A stretch of 6,448 nt of DNA from Chloroflexota bacterium (lineage in GTDB: Bacteria > Chloroflexota > Dehalococcoidia > UBA2979), in NCBI GenBank assembly GCA_016875695.1, contig VGPB01000113.1, positions 1 to 6,448 on the forward strand. The letters are read 5' to 3'. The position numbers and the translations under genes are program-made. Shown piece by piece: positions 1 through 6,086 of the stretch. Position 1 is the stretch's first letter; each line of letters begins with the position of its first letter. The notes below the pieces were generated by a model. That model saw only the letters and a list, made by a program, of their open reading frames with translations. It made no database searches and was not told the origin of the DNA.

Positions 1-347
1 CCGTCGGACGCGCAGGGCTCATCGCCGAGCTCGCGGCACAGCTCGGCGCGTGGCAGCTCGACCCGCGCACGGCGTACCTGAGCGCCGACACCGCTCTCGA
101 CACCCCCTTCGCGCGCCGCCTCACCGTGCGCGCCTGTCTGCCGTTCGCCGAGCGCGCCCTCGCCGACGCGCTGCGCGCCGCCGGCGCGCGCCGCGTCGAA
201 GTCACCCGCCGCGCCTCGCCCGTCGACACGAATGCGCTCGAACGCCGCCTCAACGCCGCGCTCGCACGCACCGACGGCCCGATCATCGTCGCCATGCTGA
301 CCCGCCTCCGCGGCGCGCACGTCGCGCTATTGTGCGAGCGGGACTAA
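1..347 (+). CDS. Class I SAM-dependent methyltransferase, C-terminal part with THUMP-like domain (5' end outside window)
   Basis: The frame beginning at base 3 is open from the window edge to a TAA at 345-347, giving the last 114 residues of a longer protein. The visible part starts VGRAGLIAELAAQLGAW and continues with a TAYLSADT stretch, then LPFAERALADALRAAGA, a basic strand (VEVTRR) and a closing strand (GAHVALL). This order matches, from memory, the THUMP-like C-terminal domain of a class I SAM-dependent methyltransferase family of about 390 residues. The catalytic Rossmann domain and its SAM-binding motif lie upstream and cannot be inspected. The substrate is unknown; the THUMP-like tail hints at RNA, but that is inference. 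It converges on hflX across a 140-bp gap that holds a hairpin repeat. An ATG-initiated ORF in another frame (50-487) is arginine- and proline-rich and is a shadow. Confidence 0.72.
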   Translation, partial: VGRAGLIAELAAQLGAWQLDPRTAYLSADTALDTPFARRLTVRACLPFAERALADALRAAGARRVEVTRRASPVDTNALERRLNAALARTDGPIIVAMLTRLRGAHVALLCERD

Positions 348-395
348 GCTGCCGTGCGACCCATGCATCGGACTGCGCGTCGCGCCTGCGACTAA

Positions 396-473
396 CCCCG
401 TCCGGGGAGCGCGATGGGCGAAGCCCCTCGCAAAGAGGGTGGGCGAGCGAGTCCCCCAGCCCGGAGGGCTGTC
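396..473. repeat. Hairpin-rich intergenic repeat, copy A
   Basis: This copy lies between the convergent 3' ends of the methyltransferase (stop at 347) and hflX (stop at 488-490). Bases 404-473 align without gaps to 2501-2570, with about 52 of 70 identical by hand count. The CCCCGTCC just upstream (396-403) is also shared with copy B (2474-2481). Three inverted repeats are visible: 396-400 with 403-407; 411-419 with 423-431, loop GAA and one T/C mismatch; and AGCCC (458-462) with GGGCT (466-470) around a GGA loop. The element is non-coding, and its placement suggests a bidirectional transcription-ending or 3'-end-protecting structure, or a REP/BIME-like dispersed repeat. There is no T-tract on either strand, so a classical intrinsic terminator is not shown. 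Confidence 0.7.
411..431. terminator. Candidate bidirectional 3'-end hairpin inside repeat copy A
   Basis: GCGATGGGC (411-419) pairs with GCCCCTCGC (423-431) around a GAA loop, giving eight base pairs and one mismatch. On the minus strand the loop region reads GGGCTTCGCCC, containing a C(TTCG)-type tetraloop that is exceptionally stable in RNA. It lies about 57 bases past the hflX stop and 63 bases past the methyltransferase stop. No run of T follows on either strand, so RNA stabilisation is as likely as termination. Confidence 0.3.
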
Positions 474-487
474 GTCCGATCTGGTAG

Positions 488-1723
488 CTAGGGCGCGGCA
501 GCCCCCGCGGTAGCGCTCGACCCCAGCTCGAACGTCAAGCGCCGGCGCAGCGCATCGAGGCCCCACCCGTGCAGCGCCGAGACGAGCAGCGCGCCGCGCG
601 CCGCCTCCGGGACCTGCACGTCCACGCGCGGGAGATCCGCCTCGGACGCCACGGGCGTGCCGTCCGGCAGCACGCAGCCGTCGCCCTTGTTGAGCACCGC
701 AACGACGCGCCGCTCGGCGAGGCCGAGGCCCGCCAGCGTCGCGAGCACCGTCGCCACCTGCGCCGCGAGCGCCGGCGACGTCGCATCGACCACGTGCAGC
801 AGCAGGTCGGCGGTCGCGAGCTCCTCCAGCGTCGCCCGGAACGCCGAGATCAGCTGAGCCGGCAGCTTCTGGATGAAGCCCACGGTGTCCGTGAGCAGGA
901 ACGCCTCGCCGCCCGGCAGCACCACGCGCCGCGTCAGCGGGTCGAGCGTCGCGAACAGCTCGTCCGCGGCGTACGCCTCGGCGCCTGCGAGCGCGCGTAG
1001 CAGGGACGATTTGCCCGCGTTCGTGTAGCCGACGAGCGCGACGACCGGGATACCCTGCTGCGTGCGGCGGCGCCTGTGCAGCGCGCGCTGGCGGCGCACC
1101 TGTTCGATGTCGCGCTTCAGCCGCGCAATGCGCTGCCCGATCAGCCGGCGGTCCGTCTCCAGCTGCGTCTCGCCGGGGCCGCGCGACCCGATCGCCCCCT
1201 CCATCCGCTCGAGGTGCTGCCACTGCCCGCGCAGCCGCGGCAGCAGGTACTCATGCTGCGCGAGCTCCACCTGCAGCGCCGCCTCGCGCGTGCGCGCGCG
1301 GCTCGCAAAGATGTCGAGGATCAGCGCGCTGCGGTCGAGCACCTTCACGTCCAGCGCGCTCTCCAGCCGCAGCTGCTGCGCCGGCGCCAGCTGCTCATCG
1401 AACAGCACGACCGAGTAGCCGGTCTCAGCGCGTGCGGCCTGGATCTCGCGCAGCTTGCCGGACCCGACGAACGTCGCGGGGTCCGGGTGCGCGCGCCGCT
1501 GCAGCGCCTGCCCGACGACCGACGCGCCTGCCGTCTCTGCGAGCCGCCCGAGCTCGCGCAGCGACTCGGCTGCCGCCATCTGCGGCGCTCCGGCCACGCC
1601 GTCCCCGTGCTGCGCCGCGGTTCGATGCTCGAGCCCCACAAGGTACGCGCGCTCGCGCTCGGGCTCCGTGGAGTGCGCGCCATACGCACGCGGGCGCCGC
1701 GCGCTGCCGCTGGTCGCCGGCAC
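488..1723 (-). CDS. hflX: GTPase HflX, ribosome-associated
   Basis: HflX is a GTPase that binds the 50S subunit and splits stalled or hibernating ribosomes, often under stress. The predicted protein has 411 residues, close to the usual 400-430. The N-terminal HflX domain includes ERAYLVGLE (about 24-32), LAETAGASVVGQ (61-72) and PDPATFVGSGKL (80-91). It is followed by the family's glycine-rich loop GSRGPGETQLETDRR (179-193), a charged helical linker, and the G domain. The G-domain motifs are intact: P-loop GYTNAGKS (232-239), switch region FATLDPLTRR, DTVGF (279-283), NKGD (345-348) and VSAL (381-384). I chose the GTG at 1723 because the open frame upstream, to 2143, is arginine/alanine-rich shadow sequence and lies antisense to the lipoprotein. 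An ATG at 1876 is in frame but adds only such sequence. No clear Shine-Dalgarno precedes the GTG, so the exact start is uncertain by some tens of residues. The gene appears monocistronic. Confidence 0.95.
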   Translation of the reverse strand: MPATSGSARRPRAYGAHSTEPERERAYLVGLEHRTAAQHGDGVAGAPQMAAAESLRELGRLAETAGASVVGQALQRRAHPDPATFVGSGKLREIQAARAETGYSVVLFDEQLAPAQQLRLESALDVKVLDRSALILDIFASRARTREAALQVELAQHEYLLPRLRGQWQHLERMEGAIGSRGPGETQLETDRRLIGQRIARLKRDIEQVRRQRALHRRRRTQQGIPVVALVGYTNAGKSSLLRALAGAEAYAADELFATLDPLTRRVVLPGGEAFLLTDTVGFIQKLPAQLISAFRATLEELATADLLLHVVDATSPALAAQVATVLATLAGLGLAERRVVAVLNKGDGCVLPDGTPVASEADLPRVDVQVPEAARGALLVSALHGWGLDALRRRLTFELGSSATAGAAAP

Positions 1724-1739
1724 GACCGTGTTTGCCAGC

Positions 1740-1768
1740 TTGGCGTGGGAGCGTCGACGCGGTATACG
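1740..1768 (+). promoter_or_regulatory. Weak candidate sigma-70-type promoter in the hflX/lipoprotein divergent gap
   Basis: TTGGCG (1740-1745) and TATACG (1763-1768) are separated by 17 bp, each matching four of six consensus positions. This pair points towards the lipoprotein and would leave a leader of about 180 bases. The TATA core sits in the palindrome GTATAC (1762-1767), so it could also supply a -10 element for hflX on the minus strand about 38 bases before its GTG, although no matching -35 is seen there. It is one of few AT-rich spots in a very GC-rich gap. Chance occurrence is quite possible. Confidence 0.22.
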
Positions 1769-1941
1769 AGCCTCCTCGGCACCGGCGCTGCGTTGGCGCG
1801 CGCCGCGATCGCCGTGCCGCCATCGTAGCGTACGGCACCCTCCGGGAACGGCCGCACGCAAACCGCGCGCGCGCATGCGACGTACCCACGAGATGCGTCG
1901 CCGCCCTCCGGCGCATCGGGAAGCCCGGCGCCCGGGGGAAC

Positions 1942-1945
1942 GGAG
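1942..1945 (+). promoter_or_regulatory. Ribosome binding site deciding the lipoprotein start
   Basis: GGAG lies 7 nt before the GTG at 1953. Another in-frame GTG at 1947 is only 1 nt downstream of it, too close for use, so 1953 is the preferred start. This gives a short positively charged n-region (Met-Arg) before the hydrophobic core, as expected for a lipoprotein signal. Confidence 0.5.
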
Positions 1946-1952
1946 CGTGCCT

Positions 1953-2461
1953 GTGCGTATCGGATGGCTCGGCGTGCTGCTCGCGCTGGCCGCGCTCGCC
2001 AGCGCGTGCGACGGCGACGACGGGGACGCGCCGGCCAGAGACGGCGCGGCGGCAACAGCTGTGGCCACGACGCAGGCCTCGACCGCGACCGCGAGCGCGG
2101 CCGCGCCGACGCCCGGCGGCCCGGCCGCGCCCCCCGCGGGCACCTCGACGTGGCGCGTGACTTACGGACCCAGCGGCCCGCCCTGCGCACTCGCCGCGCT
2201 GCCCACGCAGAGCTTCACGATCACGCCGCAGCCCGACGGTTCGCTACGCCTCGCCCCCCGCAGGGCGCGCTGCAGATCGCGCCGACCACCGTGCGCGGCT
2301 CGGGCAGCGGCCCCTTCCGCTACGAAGGCGAGGGCCTGGCGCTCAAGCTCACCTTCGCGAGCAGCATCCTCGCGGAGGGCGAGCTCACCACGACCATCGA
2401 GCGCGAGACCGACACCTGCATCTCGCACCACTCCGCGCGCCTCGAGCGCACGTCGTCATAG
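1953..2461 (+). CDS. Predicted small lipoprotein, reading frame broken at a C6 tract (2254-2259)
   Basis: I do not recognise a named family. A GTG at 1953 follows GGAG (1942-1945) by 7 nt and opens a lipoprotein-type signal peptide: MRIGW, a leucine/alanine core, and LASAC with the lipid-accepting Cys at residue 19. An acidic patch (DGDDGD) and a low-complexity Ala/Thr/Pro linker of about 45 residues follow, typical of a tether to an extracytoplasmic domain. The domain begins STWRVTYGPSGPPCALAAL and runs to SFTITPQPDGSLRLAP. The frame then becomes arginine-rich nonsense. Plausible protein resumes in the -1 frame with PQGALQIAPTTVRGSG, then FRYEGEGLALKLTF and a DTCISHH motif, and stops at 2459-2461. 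Adding one C to the tract would give a continuous product of about 169 residues with two Cys that might pair. The cause may be sequencing or assembly error, a real mutation, or, less likely, programmed slippage. Confidence 0.68.
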
Positions 2462-2473
2462 CGGGAAGCCTCG

Positions 2474-2570
2474 CCCCGTCCGGCGGCACTTCCTCGGGGC
2501 GGGGAGCGCGAGGGGCGAAGCCACTCGCGCAAGGGCGGTCGGGCGGGGCCCCCCGGCCCGGAGGGCCGTC
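2474..2570. repeat. Hairpin-rich intergenic repeat, copy B
   Basis: This copy fills the gap between the convergent lipoprotein (stop at 2459-2461) and dapL (stop at 2573-2575), ending only 2 bases before the dapL stop codon. Bases 2501-2570 align without gaps to 404-473, and CCCCGTCCGG (2474-2483) also matches the start of copy A. Between these blocks copy B has about 19 extra bases, which form part of a longer stem: GCCCCG (2473-2478) with CGGGGC (2495-2500). The other stems are kept: 2508-2516 with 2520-2528 around a GAA loop with one G/A mismatch, and GGCCC (2555-2559) with GGGCC (2563-2567) around GGA. In the last stem the outer pair is G-C where copy A has A-T, a compensatory change that argues for selection on structure. 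No T-tract is present. Confidence 0.7.
2508..2528. terminator. Candidate bidirectional 3'-end hairpin inside repeat copy B
   Basis: GCGAGGGGC (2508-2516) pairs with GCCACTCGC (2520-2528) around GAA, with eight pairs and one G/A mismatch. It is the counterpart of the 411-431 hairpin, with the mismatch at the neighbouring position of the stem. It lies 46 bases past the lipoprotein stop and 44 bases past the dapL stop. No T-run follows, so a role in termination is unproven. Confidence 0.3.
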
Positions 2571-2572
2571 AC

Positions 2573-3751
2573 CTACAGCGCGCGCTCGCCGCGCGCGAAC
2601 GCGGCAAGGCGGCGCAGCCCCTCCTCCACGCGCGCGTCCGCAAGCGTAAGCGACAGGCGGATGTATCCCTCGCCCGCCTCCCCGTACGACACGCCCGGCG
2701 TGACGACCACGCCCGTCGCCTCCACCAGCTGCTGCGCGTACGCCGCCGACGAGCGCTGACCCTCGGGTAGCCGCGCCCACACGTACAGCGACGCACGCGG
2801 CGGCTCCACGCGCAGCCCCAGCGCGCGCAGCACCTCGACGACGCGGTCGCGGCGCCGCACGTAAGTCGCGTTGTGCTCCGCGATCGCCTCGGTCGACCCG
2901 TCGAGCGCGGTGATGGCCATCTGCTGCACCGCCTGCGGCACCCCCGAGTCGAGGTTCGACTTCACGCGGCGCAGCGCGTCGACGAGCGTCGCGTTGCCCA
3001 CGGCCATGCCGACGCGCCAGCCCGTCATGTTGAACGCCTTCGACAGCGAGTTGAACTCGATCGCCACGTCCCGCGCGCCCTCGACCTCGAGGATCGACGG
3101 CGCGACGTAGCCGTCGTACGTCACCTCCGAGTACGCGAGGTCGTGCGCGATCACCACGTCGTGCGCACGCGCCCAGCGCACCGCGCGCTCGAAGAACGCC
3201 AGGTCGGCGACCGCGCCCGTCGGATTGTTCGGGTAGTTGAGCCAGATCAGCTTCGCGCGCCGCGCCACCTCCGCCGGGACGTCGTCGAGGCGCGGCAGCC
3301 AGCCGTCCTCCTCGCGCAGCGGCACCTTGACCGACTCGCCGCCGCAGAACAGCGTCCCGATCTCGTATACCGGGTAGCCCGGGTCCGTGATCAGCACCAC
3401 GTCGCCGGGGTCGACCAGTACGAGCGGGAAGTGCCCAATGCCCTCCTTCGAGCCGACCAGCGACACGATCTCGCGCACAGAGTCGAGCGCCACGCCGTGG
3501 CGCCGCGCGTACCAGCGCGCCACCGCTGCGCGAAACTCCGGCAGGCCCTCGGTCTCCGGATAGCGGTGGTTCGCGGGCTCGTCGGCCGCCTGCTTCAGGC
3601 TGTCGAGGATGTACCCCGGCGTCGGCAGGTCCGGGTCGCCAATGCCGAACGAGATGACGTCGACGCCCCGCGCGCGCTGTTCCGCGATCAGCTCCGAGAT
3701 GCGCGCGAACAGGTACGGCGGCAGCGCCTCGACGCGCTTCGCGAGCTGCAC
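2573..3751 (-). CDS. dapL: LL-diaminopimelate aminotransferase (DapL-type, PLP-dependent class I/II)
   Basis: DapL converts tetrahydrodipicolinate and glutamate to LL-diaminopimelate and 2-oxoglutarate, bypassing the acylated steps of lysine and peptidoglycan synthesis. The 392-residue product has the usual length. It opens with LAKRVEALPPYLF and ISFGIGDPDLPTP (33-45), typical of this subgroup as I recall it. Visible fold-type I marks are NPTG (176-179), Asp204 and Tyr207 in HDLAYSEV, the PLP-binding Lys238 in SLSKAFNMTGWRVG, and Arg365 in YIRLSL for the substrate carboxylate. Sequence alone cannot fully separate DapL from other aspartate- or alanine-type aminotransferases; dapF in the same operon supports the call. 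The start is a GTG only 4 bp after the cupin stop. The nearest SD-like run (AAGGG) ends 1 nt before it, so translation probably depends on reinitiation from the cupin gene. It is the last gene of the operon and is followed by repeat copy B. Confidence 0.85.
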   Translation of the reverse strand: MQLAKRVEALPPYLFARISELIAEQRARGVDVISFGIGDPDLPTPGYILDSLKQAADEPANHRYPETEGLPEFRAAVARWYARRHGVALDSVREIVSLVGSKEGIGHFPLVLVDPGDVVLITDPGYPVYEIGTLFCGGESVKVPLREEDGWLPRLDDVPAEVARRAKLIWLNYPNNPTGAVADLAFFERAVRWARAHDVVIAHDLAYSEVTYDGYVAPSILEVEGARDVAIEFNSLSKAFNMTGWRVGMAVGNATLVDALRRVKSNLDSGVPQAVQQMAITALDGSTEAIAEHNATYVRRRDRVVEVLRALGLRVEPPRASLYVWARLPEGQRSSAAYAQQLVEATGVVVTPGVSYGEAGEGYIRLSLTLADARVEEGLRRLAAFARGERAL

Positions 3752-3755
3752 GCCC

Positions 3756-4256
3756 TTAGCCGAGCGCGCTAACGCGGCGCGGCGGCCCGACGATTTGGAT
3801 GCCGTACCGTTCGGCGACCAGTCCGATCACGTCGGGGCCCGGCATCGCGAGCGCCGCCGACGGCACGTCGCTCGACGCGCGCTCGCCCAGCTCCGCCGCG
3901 AAGCGCTCAAACCCCGCCGGCGAGGCGAACACCAGCACCCGCGTCGGTTCGCGACCCACCGTGAACGTATGCGGGATGCTCGTCGGTGCAAACACGAACG
4001 AGCCCGCCGTGGCCTCGATCGCCTGCACGTCGACGTAGAAGGTCATCGCTCCGTCGAGCAGGTACCACGCCTCGTCCTCGCGGTGATGCACGTGCAACGG
4101 CGGCTCGCTGGTGCGGAAGGCGAGCGTCTGGACGAGCGCGAACCGCCCCGCGCTCTCGCCGTCGCCCACCTTCGTGATGAAACGGCCGCCCAGCGACCAC
4201 ACGGACGCGCCCTCCCCCGAGCGCAGGTGGTATGGCCGTCGCTCCGCCGTCATCAC
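3756..4256 (-). CDS. Single-domain cupin protein
   Basis: This 166-residue protein has one cupin beta-barrel with both conserved metal motifs. Motif 1 is HVHHREDEAWYLLDG, giving ligands His55, His57 and Glu62. Motif 2 is GSFVFAPTSIPHTF, giving His96. The four-residue metal site is therefore intact (residues counted from the GTG at 4256). Close family members include quercetin-dioxygenase-like enzymes, isomerases and small-ligand sensors, so reaction and substrate cannot be assigned. A C-terminal tail of about 45 residues follows the barrel (PGPDVIGLVAERYGI). Adjacent GTG (4256) and ATG (4253) starts both lie downstream of a GGGG at 4263-4266, with spacers of 6 and 9 nt; ATG may be the true start. 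It lies about 19 bp after the GNAT stop and 4 bp before dapL, so it is expressed with the dap genes, but no link to lysine synthesis is known to me. Confidence 0.82.
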   Translation of the reverse strand: MMTAERRPYHLRSGEGASVWSLGGRFITKVGDGESAGRFALVQTLAFRTSEPPLHVHHREDEAWYLLDGAMTFYVDVQAIEATAGSFVFAPTSIPHTFTVGREPTRVLVFASPAGFERFAAELGERASSDVPSAALAMPGPDVIGLVAERYGIQIVGPPRRVSALG

Positions 4257-4275
4257 CCGTCGCCCCGCGTCGAAG

Positions 4276-5193
4276 CTAGCGCCATTCGCCGAAGCGCACC
4301 TTCATGCCCTGCACCTGGCGATTGCGCAGGCGCTCCTCGATCGCGGCCTCGTCCAGCGTGCGGCGGAACTCGACCGCCGAGCGCCCCGGCCGGAAGCCCG
4401 CCGCGATCGCCGTCTCGGCCGAGCGCTGGACGTCCGGCCGCGCGCGCACGATCGCGCGGCGCGCGCCCGTCGCCGCCAGCTGGTACGCCGCCGCCTCCAG
4501 CAGCAGCCGCCCGTAGCCGTTGCCGCGCGCCTCCTCAGCGACGCCGAGCGACTGCACAAGGCCGGCCGTCCCCTGAGGGGTCTCGTTGATCGCGTAGCCG
4601 ACGATCGCGCCCCCGGCCTCCAGCACGCCGGCCCAGCCCGCGGCGTTGAGGCGCGCGCGCGTCGCGCGTGCGCCGTCCCCCACGCCGCCGTACGCCTCCG
4701 CCTCGATCGCCACGATGCGCTCGATGTCCGCCTCGGCCGCCGTGGCGCGACGCAGCCGCACGCCCGCCGGCAGCTCCGGCGGCGCCGCATCGCCCAGGTC
4801 CCGGTGCTCGCACTCCAGCCACTCGCCGAACGGCTCGAATCCCGCCTCGTCCAGCATCGGGTCGATCCACTCGCGCACCGGGAAGCCGATCAGGTCGAAG
4901 CGCACGTAGTCCACCACGCCGAACGACGCGAGCAGCGGCTGCAGCGCCGCCCACATCGGGTTGAACGCCACCTTCATCAGCTCGCGGTCCGTGAACGAGA
5001 AGCGCAGCTGTAGCTGGCCGTCGAGGCGCACGAGTGCCATCTCGCCGCCGTCGGTCTCGACCGCCTCGGTCTCGTCGGCGTCCAGCAACACCTCCCAGTC
5101 GCGGTCGCGCACCGGCACGTTGCGCACGAACTCGCGCCGCTCGATACGACGCGCGCCGGCTGGTCGCTGCACCGCGGTGTCGTCCGTGGTCAT
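4276..5193 (-). CDS. GNAT-family N-acetyltransferase with an extra N-terminal domain
   Basis: The product has 305 residues, about twice a minimal GNAT domain. The C-terminal half (about 143-280) carries the acetyl-CoA-binding motif: QSLGVAEEARGNGYGRLLLEAA, with the RxxGxG loop at 223-228, after a strand ending in GAIVGYAINE and before a last strand near AIVRARPDVQRSAETAIAAGF. The N-terminal half (about 20-135) has no such loop and may be a degenerate second GNAT fold or a substrate domain. A short charged tail (EERLRNRQVQGMKVRFGEWR) ends the protein. The substrate is unknown; amines, amino acids and protein N-termini are all possible. The ATG at 5193 overlaps the dapF TGA in an ATGA junction, which fixes the start and implies translational coupling. 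A longer open frame upstream to 5418 lies wholly over dapF and is a shadow. Confidence 0.85.
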   Translation of the reverse strand: MTTDDTAVQRPAGARRIERREFVRNVPVRDRDWEVLLDADETEAVETDGGEMALVRLDGQLQLRFSFTDRELMKVAFNPMWAALQPLLASFGVVDYVRFDLIGFPVREWIDPMLDEAGFEPFGEWLECEHRDLGDAAPPELPAGVRLRRATAAEADIERIVAIEAEAYGGVGDGARATRARLNAAGWAGVLEAGGAIVGYAINETPQGTAGLVQSLGVAEEARGNGYGRLLLEAAAYQLAATGARRAIVRARPDVQRSAETAIAAGFRPGRSAVEFRRTLDEAAIEERLRNRQVQGMKVRFGEWR

Positions 5194-6077
5194 GCGCCCC
5201 ACTCCCGTGAGGTAGAGTCCTCCCAAGTCGAGGCGAACACGCGCGCCGCCGGCCCGATGAGGTGCACCTCCCGCGCGCCGTCCCACTCGATGCGCAACGT
5301 GCCGCCCGGCAGTTGCACGTCGACCGCGTCGTCGACGAGCCTGTGCAGGCGCGCCGCGACGACCGTCGCACACGCCCCGGTCCCGCACGCCAGCGTCTCG
5401 CCCACCCCGCGCTCCCACACGCGCAATGCGATCCGCCCGCGGTCGTGCACGCGCACAACCTCGAAGTTCGTGCGGTTCGCGAACAGCGGATCGTGCTCAA
5501 CGAGCGGACCCACCGTCGCGAGCGGGAACGCGTCGAGGTCCGCGCCGTCATCAAGCAGGTGCACCGCGTGCGGGTTGCCCATCGACACCAGCGTCAGCGC
5601 CAGCGCGTGCCCGCCCACCTCGAGCGGCAAGTCCAGCACCGGTGCCACAGCCTCGATCCGCGCGCCCACGTCGTGCGGCGCGAGCCGCGGCGCGCCCATC
5701 GCGACGCGCACCGCGCCTCCGCTGTCGCGCTGCGCCTGCGCCGTGAGCACGCCGGCCCCGGTCTCGACGCGCAGCGCGCCGTCCCCGGGCGCGGCCAGGC
5801 CGCGCTCCAGCGCGAAGCGCGTGAAGCAACGGATGCCGTTGCCGCACATCTCGGCCTCGGAGCCGTCGGCGTTGAAGATGCGCATGCGCAGATCGGCGCG
5901 GGTCGACGGCAGTACGAGGATCAGCCCGTCCGCGCCCACCCCGAAGTGGCGGTCGCACACCGCCCGGGCAAGCGCGGGCAGCGCGCCGTCCTCAGCGGGC
6001 AGCGCGTCGGTCAGCACGAAGTCGTTGCCCGTACCGTGCATCTTCCAGAACGGAACCTGCGCGGGAATCGCCATCAT
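5190..6077 (-). CDS. dapF: Diaminopimelate epimerase
   Basis: DapF is a cofactor-independent epimerase that interconverts LL- and meso-diaminopimelate, the precursor of lysine and of the peptidoglycan cross-link. The 295-residue sequence is slightly longer than typical (about 275). It contains the start motif KMHGTGNDFV (12-21), the first catalytic cysteine Cys78 in MCGNGIRC, the SMGNPHAV motif (165-172), NRTNFEVV (201-208), WERGVGET (221-228) and the second catalytic cysteine Cys231 in ACGTGACA. Both halves of the pseudo-symmetric fold are therefore complete and the enzyme should be active. Two consecutive ATG codons (6077 and 6074) are possible starts and neither has a clear Shine-Dalgarno. 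The gene begins 9 bp after the miaA stop and overlaps the GNAT start by 4 bases, so it relies on an upstream operon promoter outside the window. Confidence 0.96.
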   Translation of the reverse strand: MMAIPAQVPFWKMHGTGNDFVLTDALPAEDGALPALARAVCDRHFGVGADGLILVLPSTRADLRMRIFNADGSEAEMCGNGIRCFTRFALERGLAAPGDGALRVETGAGVLTAQAQRDSGGAVRVAMGAPRLAPHDVGARIEAVAPVLDLPLEVGGHALALTLVSMGNPHAVHLLDDGADLDAFPLATVGPLVEHDPLFANRTNFEVVRVHDRGRIALRVWERGVGETLACGTGACATVVAARLHRLVDDAVDVQLPGGTLRIEWDGAREVHLIGPAARVFASTWEDSTSREWGA

Positions 6078-6086
6078 CCAATGATG

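Noticed and set aside
379..392. Small hairpin GTCGC/GCGAC after the methyltransferase
   Set aside because: It has only five pairs with no T-run, and such hairpins are frequent by chance at this G+C content.
348..487. CRISPR or tandem repeat array
   Set aside because: The repeat occurs once here and once about 2.1 kb away. There is no repeat-spacer periodicity.
1724..2143. Long in-frame N-terminal extension of hflX reaching 2143
   Set aside because: The extra 140 residues are arginine/alanine/serine-rich with no HflX similarity and lie antisense to the lipoprotein. HflX length and motifs fit a start near 1723.
1455..2759. Plus-strand 434-codon open frame
   Set aside because: Only the 1953 to about 2258 section looks like protein. 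The rest is shadow sequence opposite hflX and dapL.
2873..3772. Plus-strand 299-codon open frame opposite dapL
   Set aside because: It is rich in Arg, His and Ala with no motifs and is exactly antisense to a complete aminotransferase, a normal by-product of high-GC codon use.
3609..5013. Overlapping plus-strand open frames opposite the cupin and GNAT genes
   Set aside because: Composition is arginine-rich and each frame crosses gene boundaries on the other strand without any domain. They are shadows.
5194..5418. Upstream extension of the GNAT frame
   Set aside because: It lies entirely over dapF, and the ATGA overlap at 5190-5193 gives a natural start.
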